From: Dillenia suffruticosa
Taxonomy: Eukaryota > Streptophyta > Magnoliopsida > Dilleniales > Dilleniaceae
Length of the DNA stretch: 64,000 nucleotides
Assembly (NCBI GenBank): GCA_033439265.1
Contig: JAVTVX010000019.1
Span: 3,851,501 to 3,915,500, forward strand
Direction: 5' to 3'
Both the position numbers and the translations under genes were made by a program. Numbering within the stretch: position 1 is the stretch's first letter; each line of letters opens with the position of its first letter. Shown in pieces: positions 32,298 through 43,600 of this stretch. Under the pieces are notes generated by a model. The model had not been told where the DNA came from. It searched no databases and saw only the letters and a program-made list of their open reading frames with translations.

Positions 32298-32699
32298 GTG
32301 TATTAATTAATTAGTTCGGATGCATTAATTAACTAAACATACAAAAATTGGTTTAAAAAATTAGAAAGCAATTAAAAAAACTTATTACAGTCAAACTCGA
32401 GACCACCCATCAGAGAAGTATACTATACCTCTTATCCCTGGAGCTAAGGTGTCTCCTCTAAATGACTAATTTTAATTCATGATTTTTTTTTTAAATAAAG
32501 ATTAATATATAAGCATATGGTGTATTTATTTTATTTTTATTCTATTTATAATATTTTTTAATTAAAGTAAATAATTTTTATTAAAAAATTATAAAAATTT
32601 ATAAATAAAAACAAAATTTCTTTCATTATTATTAGATCAATAATAAATTTAAGTTGCATCTCTCGTTTTTGATTAAAAATAAAAAATAAAAACCTACGG
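31691..32699. other. AT-rich spacer
   Basis: No gene is visible. A trinucleotide (AAT)n array lies at about 32256-32297. The rest is very AT-rich and contains no element I recognise. A short GAGACCACCCATCAGAGAAG stretch at about 32400 looks like the head of another old SINE, but it was not resolved. Confidence 0.5.
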
Positions 32700-32718
32700 C
32701 ACGTGAAATGCACGTGGC
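32700..32718 (+). promoter_or_regulatory. Two G-box/ABRE sites 11 bp apart
   Basis: CACGTG occurs at 32700-32705 and again at 32711-32716, the second in the ABRE-like context GCACGTGGC. The centres are 11 bp apart, about one helical turn, and lie 70-86 bp before the ATG of the 52-aa frame. This arrangement is typical for bZIP/bHLH binding in abscisic-acid or light responses. Function is inferred. Confidence 0.6.
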
Positions 32719-32785
32719 AGTGCAACAGTAAAACGGCGTAGGGTGATTTCCATCCAGATTTTGGTTTAGCTGGGAGAGCATTCAA

Positions 32786-32944
32786 ATGGCGAAACTGGAA
32801 TTAATCGATGAAAAGAAGCAGAAGAATAAGGCTAAAAAGAGGAACCATGGCTCCACAACCGTATTCCTCTTCATCGATTACCTCTTCATCTTCATCTTTC
32901 TCCTCGTTCTCTGCTTCGTCATCTTTAAATTCTTCGTCAATTGA
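32786..32944 (+). CDS. 52-aa basic single-pass membrane protein
   Basis: A frame of 52 codons plus TGA. The first 22 residues (MAKLELIDEKKQKNKAKKRN...) are strongly charged, with a Lys/Arg cluster at 10-19. Residues 26-52 are almost purely hydrophobic (VFLFIDYLFIFIFLLVLCFV and on), with one Asp at 30, and end FKFFVN. The positive-inside rule predicts a cytosolic N-terminus and a C-terminal tail-type anchor. The start context ACTC-free TTCAAATGGC has A at -3 and G at +4. The paired G-boxes directly upstream support a transcribed gene. I do not recognise the family and assign no function. A longer overlapping Ser-rich frame from 32808 to 33014 is a shadow. A possible donor GT at about 33004 suggests a spliced 3' UTR. 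Confidence 0.6.
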   Translation: MAKLELIDEKKQKNKAKKRNHGSTTVFLFIDYLFIFIFLLVLCFVIFKFFVN

Positions 32945-35900
32945 TTTCTCTCTCCGAATAGCTAAAATATTTGGGGGATTTCACTTTGCTTTCTTCGGTT
33001 CAGGTGATCTGTAATCCATTTCGCATTGTAATTAGTTGATATTGTATTTGTTGAATTAATTGATATGCTATTAATTTATCGTTTAATTTTTTATTTCTGG
33101 GGATCTATTTGATCTTGACGAAGTGGACCATCTTATTTGTTTAGTCTCCATATAGTGCTCCGATGTTAGATTTCAAATTCCTGGGTCATGTAGCATGGAC
33201 GAGAAAGGAACAGAGGGTTAAATGCAAGATTATATCATATAATGCACATTTTTGTCTGTCAAATGTGTGTGTGTGTGTGTGATATTTCTGCAAGAGAGGA
33301 GGGGAGGATCCAGGTAATTCATTACCTCAAATATGGGGAACCTATATTTTTCTCCTAAAAGCTACCCTAATAACTGTTGAAGAGAATTTTCAGAATGAAG
33401 GGTGAATTTGGGTGTTTTGAATCACTGCATGTTTGTCTAGGACATGGGACGCCTTTCGCATGTAAGGTTTTGGTGTTATTCAGCATATGAAAGATGGCAT
33501 TGTCCTTTTCTTTTGAGGGCAGATCTTCTATAAGCTTCATAACTGGAATATGATTATGTAGAATTTTCAGCTTCGATAGGATAGCAAGTTGCACTGGCCG
33601 AAGATGATTCAAATGCCAGCATTTTATGAGTGTATACATTTATTGACTTCATGGATTTGAGGGGTTCGTGAAAATTACTCATAGAAATTTAGAATCACTT
33701 TTAAAATACAATACATTCTATTTTCCTAATGAGAATTAGTTTATGCACTTGATTTTGTTGGTGGATAGACTAGGAATTTGAGGTGAAAGGGATGATTTGG
33801 GCTTGGGAACATTTTGAAGTGATGCAATAGTCTCATCCTATAATTGCTGCCTCTTCCAAGTTTTTCTTTGTTATTTTCTTACTCAGTTTCTGGGACCTTC
33901 TTCATCCTGTGCATTGAAAGATCTTTGCAAATGATTGAATCATCTTGGATATTTATTTTCTTTTAATTATATCATAAACTTGAGCTACCTTTAGCTTTTG
34001 TGAACACAATCATTTCTCGTCCTATCTTTTATTGTTAATTTAGTTCTCCATTATAACATTCTCATCTCCTCAACAATCTCTTAGAGATGTTGTTTCTTAG
34101 TGGACTGCACTCTGTACAGGAAAGTAATGTTGGTGTTATTGCAGTTTTTTAAATTTTTTATTTTGATTTGTTGAAATTGTATGGGCCTTAGAAAACGAGA
34201 ATAATATCCCTTTAGGATTAAAAAGTGTTAAAATTTATTAAAAAAAAGTGATATTATGCTTCTTAGAATAAGTCTCACAAAGGAAAATAAAAGTTAAACA
34301 TTCTATTTTTATTTGATACTGAAATTTGATAATCAATGGTCCTAGCTACACATAAGCCTCCTGCATGATTCACTGAAGCAACAAAACGAGAGTTGTTCAA
34401 CCCTGTTGCTTGGTCCTCCAGGTAGCAGAAATAGGGTCCATCTATTTGTCAATAATTGTTGGTTTAGCCTTTGGGGTAAGACAGCATTCATAGCATCACA
34501 AAAAAATACATTTGCGGTCATTTTTTAGTATAATGCTTGGAGATGGTATTGTAGCATAAATCATATTATGCTAATAAGCAGCCTTAAATTTATCGAGGGG
34601 TAGCTTTGGAAGTAAAGGTGACAGTGATAGATTGATGGAGATAGCAGCAAGCTTCTACGATTTAGCTTAAATTACAATATAATTCCACTGAAAGCAGCAA
34701 CGGGGTGTAAAGGCATCACCGGTGTTTGGTCAGGGATTGCATTAAGGATGATGATAGCTTCTGCAAGATACTTCTGGCAAGCAAGTTTCATTTCAAAAAA
34801 TATCAGAGATATATGATATTCAGGGATTAATGGAATTAGTAAGTGATATCTTATATTTTAACAGAAAATAACTCCCTCCATCAATGTAGTTATCAAGCCA
34901 CTGTTTCTGCTTGTCCCTCTGTTGGGAAGTCAAAAGTCTTGATAAAATTTCCTTCCTATAAAAAAAGTTACGAGCCAAAAGCTCTTGTGCAAAATTAAGA
35001 GAAGAGGAAATGATAGTGGCTAAATAATCATGACATAAACTTGAGCTTATTCTAAGGATCTTTATCAACCAAGGAGCATGAATTTTAAGACTGTAAGGCC
35101 GAAAGAGTCCATCAAACCATTGGATTTTGCCTTGATTGTGGTTAAAAGTCATGGTTGGGTTAGTTTTCAGGATTATTAATTTTAAAGCTTCAATGTTAAT
35201 GCTTTAGAATTTTTTGTATCTGCACAAGTGACGTGTATTACTCATGGAGATGGTATTTATTCAACATAAGATACATTAGACAGCCCTGATATACTAAAGG
35301 GAAGCTTGGATCATAAAGTTGACAAAGACAGCTTGAATGGGCATAGCATAAGCAACTATATTTAGCTTTGAGTTAACTTAAAATGTTTATCGAGTCGGCA
35401 AGAGACTTTGTTTGAGACTTGTCACAGATGTTTTGAACTTTAATTGTTTGGAAAATGATGTGAATAAGTGCAAGACAAGTGATATAAATCAATTTTTTTG
35501 GTTGTTCAACACGGGGAAAATGATGTTTAAGCATTCCTAAATTGTTTTATATGTGACATCTTTTGTTATCACTGAAAAATAATGTTCCTTTTCTATTCAG
35601 ACACGTGGGTTGGCATTTTCAATGTGAAAGAGCACTGGTTGGTGGCCTATTTATTGCATTCATCAATGGCACAGCTAAGCATGTCTCAACTGTGCATTCA
35701 AGAATTGCTTAGTTGAACCTGGAGATGAGACATTGATGAATGACCTTAATTGACCTCCTATACTAGTAAATTTATGGACTTATTAGATGGCTAGCCAGAA
35801 CTTGGAGGCTGAGCACCAAACTGCAGTAGATAGATTGGAAATTTACTTCATATTTTGCGATGATTTTGCAATCATAACTTATTTTAAGTAACACAGTGGG

Positions 35901-37582
35901 TGACTGGATAAGATTCAATCTTCATGCTTTCCCGTAACATGCATGTGGGGGTAAATGCTCTGGAAACAATACGTAGTCTGACATCCTGTCGAGTGACACA
36001 AACAATCTAAAAAGTGATATAGAGTGAGAACTGCCACCTGCTAGTTTAAAATGATTGGTAATGATTTCAAAAGATTATCATATGATTTTAAATCTTTTCT
36101 AACACATCATCTGTGGAGCATAGATAGCTGTTTTGATTGGGGGAAAAAAAGGCCAATTTAACTTTTGCTTTTTATGTATTTCATGCAATTTATGGTCAGT
36201 TTTCATAAACTGAAATGGCTTCCTCATTTATTGCTGGTTTACTGAAGAGTATCTTGCTCCTGCTTTCTGCAGGGTTTATTTGTTTCAATGATAATTCTTG
36301 TGCCCCCACTTTTTGAGGCTTCTTGCTGGGTCTGTTCTTTTGGCCTTAGATTGGAATGGATTAGCTAATTATCAGCATATCTTGTTTCCCCTGAATTGAA
36401 GTGGCTCTCGGCTTTGTAATTACTGAAAATCTAGGCACTGTTGTTTGCCATGCTGCTTGTCAAACTTTACATACATTCTTAGATGTTGAGTTTTGGCATT
36501 TGATGCATGCCTCAAATGATCCGAGACATAGTCTTCTTATTCTCATAATTATTTTCTATATATGTTTCTTGGTTTCCATAATCTGCAAAATCCAAACCTT
36601 AAGACCATGCTTAGATTAGACTCTCCTGAAAAAATGCCGAAGAGATGTTCACTGTTTGCCATTCAAGAAAATTTAGAGAGCATGAACCAGTGATTATGAA
36701 TTGTTGATGACAGATGTTGCTTTATCTTTTTCTTTTAATGTTTTTTCTTTCCCTTTTCTTTTAACAGGGAAAATTCTTGACCATTCATGCAGTCTAATTG
36801 TGTGAATATAGAGAAGTTAGATATAAATGTTTGTTGTCTCAGTTGATGGCTGGTCATATCATTGGTAATGCAATACAGCTGATCTTGCTCCTTTTTCATT
36901 TATTTTGTGAGTTATAGTTGACAATGACCTTTTTTCTTTGTTTTGAAGGACCCCCTACCCCGCGCTAAGCCATGGAGCACTTTGTACACCGGGTGAGCCC
37001 TTATGTGTGGCTCACCATATCTGCATTAAATTGGTATTGTGGGGAGATGGGGAAGAAACATCAAGACCTTGCTTTTTATTATTTGCCTTTTTATCTGGAT
37101 CATCATGAACTTGAATATCCATTTTGGTAATGTTTGTGCCTCATTTTTTTAGCTTACCTCTAGGATCATGTCGGATAGGCAAGTGCATGTGTTATTTACA
37201 CATTGCTACTAGCAGGGAATTGTCAGAGTGGTTGTAGTATTAGAATTGGCTTCATTTAGGTCCACTTTCCACACAAATTCTGTGGGTGCATCGAAGAGAG
37301 GGAGCGAGAGACAGCTGCTAAAATTAAATGCGGTGACATCACTAAGACAGAAAGAAATCTTCATACTTAATTTAGAATGATCACTCTACAGACACAGAAC
37401 ACTGAACATCCCTAAAGGAAACGAAGGAAGCACAAGAGCTTTATTAATGAAAAGGGTGCGATCTGAGATCGATCTGAAACACTGACAGACTAGCAGACTG
37501 GAAACCTTAACATTTACCACAATAGGATTCCTTGGAAAGCTACGTAGACGAATGCGTTGAGCATTCTCGAGGATGAGCAGCC
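32945..37582. other. Long region without a recognisable coding gene
   Basis: This may be partly the intron-containing 3' UTR of the 52-aa gene: a donor-like site lies near 33004 and an acceptor-like TTTTAACAG near 36769. It holds a (GT)n run near 33265-33281. One minus-strand 110-codon frame (34820-35152) has no recognisable domain. An Au-SINE-like tail with a small hairpin lies at 36948-37015. Otherwise I see nothing. Confidence 0.5.
36948..37015 (+). mobile_element. Au-type SINE 3' remnant with hairpin
   Basis: CCCCGCGCTAAGCCATGGAG and CACTTTGTACACCGGGTGAG resemble the conserved 3' end of the widespread Au SINE (gggagctttgtgcaccgggctgccc). The tail includes a perfect 7-bp stem, GTGAGCC (36993-36999) and GGCTCAC (37009-37015), with a 9-base loop. 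The head is not visible. Confidence 0.4.
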
Positions 37583-37885
37583 TCAAGGACGGGCAGCGGT
37601 GGGAACATCGCCAATGGGGTTGGGGACTTCAAAGCCTGGATTGGGAACAAATGTGTCATCTAAACCTGGAATGTATTGCTTATGCCCATAATATGGAGAA
37701 TAGAGCCGACCAATCCCCGGAATGTAGAAGCCACCACCATGTTCAAAGAAAAACTGTGGCTGCTTCTTGTCTTCTTTGTTGGCATTGGCTGGGACTTCCC
37801 GTCCTGCTGCTACTTTTGCTGTGATTGCCAGCAGAATGCTGGCAATCAGAATGAGAGAGAGGATAGAGGAACGGGTGGAACCCAT
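37583..37885 (-). CDS. Small secreted cell-wall protein (At2g20870-like)
   Basis: A single-exon frame of 100 aa. The start is the ATG at 37885 (MGSTRSSILS), not an upstream TTG. Residues 8-27 are hydrophobic and end in KVAAG, a good signal peptidase site after Ala27, giving a mature protein of about 73 aa. The mature part starts GREVPANANKEDKKQPQFFF, then has a Gly-rich GGGFYIPGIGRLYSP and a YIPGLDDTFVPNPGFEVPNP segment rich in Pro, Gly and Tyr. The PGIGR and PA-KEDKKQP words are shared with the putative cell-wall proteins of the At2g20870 group, as recalled. Function is unknown; the protein is presumed apoplastic. A CT-rich leader precedes the start. Confidence 0.85.
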   Translation of the reverse strand: MGSTRSSILSLILIASILLAITAKVAAGREVPANANKEDKKQPQFFFEHGGGFYIPGIGRLYSPYYGHKQYIPGLDDTFVPNPGFEVPNPIGDVPTAARP

Positions 37886-39170
37886 TGAGAGAGAGAGAGA
37901 GTAATTGAGGTGCAAGATGGGAATCGGAAGAAGAGCTTAGTGATGGACAATGTGGAAGGGAGAATGACACTTATTATAGTTTAGATTCTGCAAGGTTGGG
38001 TGAACTTTTGGCGGTGAGTTATGAGAATGAGAGCTGCCACCTCCCACCAGGGACATGGATGCTGCATATATATATAGCATGAATGCATCCGTCCTCATAA
38101 ACACAATATGAGAGAGACAGAGAGATGCATTACCGGGGGTTGAAAAATGTGTAGGTAATACCCAGTGAAGAGAAGGTAGATGGTGAGCTAGCCAAGCAGC
38201 AATAAATGCAATCTAGAAACTGTACGTTGTTGGCAAACGCTAGCGCAGTGCATGATGAAAGCTTCTTGTGGTTCTCTCTCTCTCTCTCTCTCTCAAATGG
38301 GCTCTCTCTCTCTCTCTCTCAAATGGGGCCCTCTGTCCTTGACTGGTTGATTCTCTGGTCCAGTCATTTAGCTCAATTGCTGTCCCTGAACGGCCCATTA
38401 ATATACTAGTACGAGTGTTTGGGCAGTGTATTGTAAGATTTTCACTTCCGCCTGGCAGTGCAAAAATCTAAGTTTTGTCAGTAGCATCTCCGTATGAACT
38501 GAAGTCAGTAAACCTTCATTTGGTCAGTTTCCACCATTTCCAACAACAGGGATCAGTAGTCAATATGCTGCATCTTTTGGTTGGCATAAATAAAATTGCA
38601 AATCCGGAGAAGGGATAACACCAGTTTATGCAATGAAAAAACTAGTCAAACTGAAAATGGAATAAGAATTACAAGTGTTTAGCTCACTATCCCACCGACA
38701 CTCTAGAAAAAGAAGACTTGGTGGTATATGATTCGGCCATATTCAATGGCATTGCTGCTAGGAAGTCTTTGAATTTCCTGTTTTTTGTCGGTTTCTCCAT
38801 GGAGTAGCAAGTCTTCTTTATTTCCATTTGCTATTGACTATGGCTGTGCACATGTTACTCCTCTTTCATTTTGATTGTTAATGCCACTAGACCACCACTT
38901 TAAATTAAATTCGGTATCAATATAATATAATTATTGGTCACAGAAAAACATATTTTGTAAATTCTAAAATCCGTCTTATTTCCCGAATAATGCTTGAATT
39001 TGAATACATAGGAAGTAAATGCCAAATATCTATGTCTATTTTCGCTTTCTTTTATACGTTTGAAGACATGCGATGTGATGAATTTGTTGGAAATTCCCAT
39101 TTAAAATTTCCTTTTTGGTCGCTGCATAGTGCAAGGGCCAAGGCAATACGAGGGAAACTAGGGTTGCAAG

Positions 39171-39202
<32 letters not shown>
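37886..39202. other. Upstream region of the cell-wall protein gene and spacer
   Basis: This includes the promoter of the cell-wall gene and two interrupted CT microsatellite blocks (about 38275-38293 and 38305-38320) linked by AAATGGG. No coding gene is supported. The end carries a (TA)n run at about 39177-39202 next to a SINE. Confidence 0.55.
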
Positions 39203-39206
<4 letters not shown>

Positions 39207-39350
39207 TTATATAACCAATCAGTATCTAAAATTATAATCTAATTAATCTAGTTCGAATATTATCGAGTTCAATTTAAGGGGAAACACGCTCAATATAATT
39301 GTTTTCATTCTCAAGTTTTGAATCTAAAATTTGGTTTTCAGTAAGTCGAT
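39203..39350 (-). mobile_element. Degenerate SINE, family A, reverse orientation
   Basis: It begins ATATAACCAATCAGTATCTA, then AATATTATCGAGTTCAATTT, a CACGCTCAATATAA block and a CAAGTTTTGAATCTAAAATT head. The poly-A position is taken by the (TA)n run. Confidence 0.55.
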
Positions 39351-39424
39351 TGTCGGTTGGTTTGTTAGATTACATATAATTACAAGGGGAATGAGTCTAT
39401 TCGTCTCAGAAAAAGGCGGGGGAA

Positions 39425-39657
39425 ACAAACATGGGTTGACTCAACTGGATGTGGGGTTGAATATTCTTAAACATGACGGAAGTTCGACTCCCATCGGGAG
39501 TATCGGGTCCTCATGTGTATGGAGTTTTTCCCGTTGAGAGACCTGCCCTCCGAAAGGAGTCACTGCAGCGGTTAGTCCGAATTAGTCAGGGTGAAAGTTT
39601 GGATATTGGGCGGTGTCCAAAATATGGTACCAAAAGATAAAAAAAAAAAAAAAAAAA
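39425..39657 (+). mobile_element. Well-preserved SINE, family A
   Basis: The tRNA-like head carries a B-box, GGAAGTTCGACTCCCATCGG (about 39478-39497). The body has GACCTGCCCTCCGAAAGGAG and CACTGCAGCGGTTAGTCCGA, and the 3' domain ATTAGTCAGGGTGAAAGTTT, then GGATATTGGGCGGTGTCC. An A-rich tail ends at about 39657. This is one of the least decayed copies in the window and is useful as a reference for the others. Confidence 0.75.
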
Positions 39658-39800
39658 CTGAAGCGCGGGGCCTTGAAGCGATGTCCTAACCCAGGGGCCA
39701 ACTACTGGCTTTAAGTGTTTGGACCTGTGGGCTGACTCCAAGCGTTGCGCCGTGCTGGCAACCCATTCCAAGGTCTGCAGAGTGGTCTCTCTCTCTCTCT

Positions 39801-39903
39801 AAATTTTTTTTTTTTTTTTTTTTTTTTTGATCATAGTGAAATTTAAACTCTGGTCTATTATAAAGGGGAGGGAGATTTATGCCACTTGAGCTTAAGCTCA
39901 TTG
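39801..39903 (-). mobile_element. Short head-only SINE (family B) with 17-bp target-site duplication
   Basis: On the plus strand it starts with a long T tract (poly-A reversed). The minus strand reads CCAATGAGCTTAAGCTCAAG with A-box-like CTCAAGTGG, then CTCCCTCCCCTTTATAATAG and a B-box-like GAGTTTAAATTTC before the tail. The flanks GCAGAGTGGTCTCTCTC at 39777-39793 and 39904-39920 are identical, a perfect 17-bp duplication. Part of the CT run at 39794-39800 may be slippage. Confidence 0.8.
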
Positions 39904-39947
39904 GCAGAGTGGTCTCTCTCACTCTCTCAATGTTGTCCATCTAAACA

Positions 39948-40065
39948 TAATCGGATTCAATTTAAAGAAGTGTTATACTAATATAATTTTTTTTATTTTT
40001 AACTTTTAAATCTAAAATTTGATTAAAAAACCTAACATTTTATCCACTATGTCAACTATTTATTG
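39948..40065 (-). mobile_element. Truncated SINE, family A
   Basis: Reverse-oriented head half only: ATAATCGGATTCAATTTAAA, a TATACTAATATAA block, a T-rich stretch, AAATCTAAAATTTGATTAAA, then a TATCCACTATGTCAAC head. The 3' domain is missing. Confidence 0.45.
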
Positions 40066-40606
40066 ATTCTCTCTCTCTCTCAATGTCTCTCAATGAAAAG
40101 GAAGAGTGACAGGAATTTTGGAAGAGCTAAACGAAGAAAAATCGCACTTATTCTTCCTACCATAAAAGTAACAGGAAAATCCTAATACACAAGTAATAAA
40201 CAAATTGCCAGTAAAATGTTGGGCAAGAGAGAATTTGTTTCATCATCTAACAAAGCAAACCTAGTCCACAAAATACGTAGCATTCACATCTTTCAACTCC
40301 TTGGAAAGAACCAGAAGAACTCCACCAGCTAATGTGATATGATCCCAGCTTAATCCTGAGGTGGACAAAAAATGAGGTTGTGGGGCATATCCATATCATA
40401 TACCTAAGAACAAAAATTTCCAACTTTTGTCATTTAGAAATGGAAGCAGAATTAGCTTTCCAATTGCAATTCAAAAAAAAAAAAAAAAGGGCTACAGTGA
40501 CAAAATGTACAGGCCACAGATCATCGCAGTTCCATCCATCCCATATAATTTCTTCCATTTCCTTTTTAGGTTTCAAATGTCAAACTGTTACACACAGTAG
40601 AGACCC

Positions 40607-43600
40607 TCACATCTCATTTCTTGGTCTTTCCTCGGAAAATCTAGGAAGTTGCACAAGTGAGTTAACTCTTGTGACCCCTTCTAAACCCGACCATGTCTGA
40701 TCCTCAGCTACCAATGTTTCCACATTCCCCTCAACCTCGATGGTTTGTCTTTTGTAAGATTCACTTTCTGATGATCGGACAGTGAAGTTTCTCTGCAGTG
40801 ACGGTTCTGAGTTCTGGCCATCATCCGACTCCACTGCAGCACCAGAATGGTTGCTCTGCAGTGTTGCAGTAGAGAATCCTTGCTCATCATAATCAGATTC
40901 TGAGTCCATTTTACCGTCTAGGAACAAGCAAACTACTGCACAGTCATCCATCTTTGATGTAGGGTACTTCAGTTTCCATTCCCTAGCTGCTGCATCTACG
41001 AGGTTTCTTGCTGCTGATGCCCGTGCTGGAGCTGACGACACAATCTCGACAACTTCCTCATTGCTCAGGACATCCCAAACCTGCAAAAAATATGAGCACA
41101 AATTAAATCACTTGAATCCCATGCCCAGGTAAAGAGAGACTTGATTGGCAGGGGAAAAAGAAAACAGTACAGAAAGGAAGACATGACTGCATATAATTAG
41201 AGCAGTTTAATGTTCACAACTATAGTTTCCAAATGATTTTCCCTCCCAAATGCTTAGATCTGTGGTCATTAAATCATGTGTTTTTTTTGTAATTGACAAA
41301 ATTGTGATCATATCTGTTTGTGTGAAGAACATTAAGAATTCACCCTTTCTCTTCTATTCTTCATTATTTCCTAATTTTGTGCGCAGATAGAAAGGCAGAC
41401 ATGGAGGTTTGATAGTAAAAGAAAGTGACACAACAAATCAGATGCACGAAGGGAATGCTAAACTAGGTTTCTAATAATGCAAGTTACGATGCTTTGATAC
41501 AATACTAGACCATGTACAAGCGCTTTTGTTCACATATACCTCTGCCTCAACAATGACATGAATTAGTAGAGAGACCCCATAAAAGTACACATACATCTGC
41601 TGAGGATGCAATAGATAAAGAAGGTATAACACAAGAAAGCCATGCATATGGTTACTGACCCCACCCCTCCTCCCCCCCCCCAAAAAAAGCATGTAGATGC
41701 TTTTTGCCCATCAGGATGAGAATACTGTGGGAAAGATAAAAAACCAATTCAGTAGTTGTATTAGTTTCAGTCCCTATCAAACGCGCTCCTATTGGAAATT
41801 CACGAATGCTATTGCTGTATGTTGACACTTTTTTTGTCCGAATTCAAGCTGTTAAAATATATATAACAGATTACCAAATTTTGACTGGATGGCACGAAAC
41901 TCATCCCAGACCAAGCCAGACATTTTCGCAGTTGTGTATTAAATCCACTACCAAGATCAGTTCCATAATCAATATTGTTTCATAAAAAGCCAAAAAGTTG
42001 GGCTCTGAACTAGGAGTTGTAAAGTTTGACCCCAAACATGCACACATACAAAAAGCAAGAGAGAGAGAGTTCACAACAATGAGCCCCTTGTTCACACCCA
42101 AAGGAAATTTCACATAAGATGTCATTATAACTAAATACATAATTTTCCAAAAATAATCACTATAAAATATGTTGAGCACATTACAATTCTAAATGGCCAA
42201 GTCAAAAAGAAAACGCTACTTTAGATGAAGCACCTTATAATTCTACTTAGCGTGCTCAAAGAAGCAACTAATTAACAAGTTATTCCTAAATCTAAAATGG
42301 TTGAAATATTCCAAAGACAAGAGAACAACGTAAAACATGCACTCAGCTCTGAGTTTTTTTTTTTCCGCCCCGGGGGGCAGGGGGGGGGGGAGTGATCCCT
42401 GATCCTTGCATAAAGTAATACAAATCTTTGAATACGCCTGGAATCTGGATTCACTAATGTGCCAAGATAGTCTTGCAGGGCTGTACTATTCTAGAGAACT
42501 GAACCACTGCTAAAATTGTGGTTCTCCAAAAGTTTGACAGGTTGCGCCAACTGTACTAATGATCATTATGGTGGTAGAAAAAGGGGCAGCAAAAGCTTGG
42601 ACCAACTTTTGAAAAGTTGTAGAGCATCATTGAGTCATGGGATAATGCTATATATAACCTATGAAACTTCAGCAAAATTTCACCAGTGATGTGGCTCACA
42701 CTCCCACCCATTTATATGCTGGCTTGCATTGTGAGTTGGCATTCGTCTCTATTTGAAATTCCAAATTTGATGGGTTAATTAACAAATTCAGATTTAGTAA
42801 AAAGGAAAAAAAAATACATTAGAAAAAAATGAATAGGGAAGATTTTCTCTTAGATAGTCTTTAAAAAAAAAAAATTACATCAGACTTGACAGAGTGATAT
42901 TGTTGCAAGCAGTGGAGCTTCATTCTTGTCATCTTCAAATGCAAATCAAGATGAAGTTTCACCTCTACTTCTTGATATAGGCCTAAAATGGCCAGTATTG
43001 ATTGCTTTTGATTTCCAAATGAATTATAGTTCCAACATACAAAAGAATAAACAAGAACTCTGAGAAGAAGAAAACCTAATGCAAGATCAATGTTGACTTC
43101 TTTATAGAGATTCTTTTAAGTTTGTAAGTTTTTTTTTTCCCTTTGATATATAATTTCCTCACCTAATTAATGGTTTGCATCACAAATACTCTTTGAGAAT
43201 TGTGCTTGAACCAATTCTGGGGTTGCTAAACCAGCTTTTGCATTGACACTTCTCCATACTACATTTGCCTTTTGGTGCGCTACTAAATAAACATTTTTTC
43301 CGTACCCCCACTCTAAGGATTTTAAGATGTCTCACTCTCTCCGGTTTGAGATACCTACATCATAAGCTATCCTTATAGTTGAAGCCACCCCGAGCTTAGG
43401 AACTCATACGTATCAGCATCTCATGCAACTCATATTTGCCGAATCAGATATTCCACAAACCCTGAGTAAACGCATGTTATCATATGGCCAGAAATCACCG
43501 ACCTAGAAGTGATCCAATTAACAAAAAGAAAATAAGAAGTCAATTCAATTTTTCCTAAAAGCAAGGGAATATTCCTTTCATTCTCTTTTTCTTCTCTCTT

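Noticed and set aside
32808..33014. Serine-rich 68-codon frame
   Set aside because: It is in another frame over the 52-aa membrane protein; the poly-Ser comes from reading the hydrophobic TTC/CTC codons out of phase.
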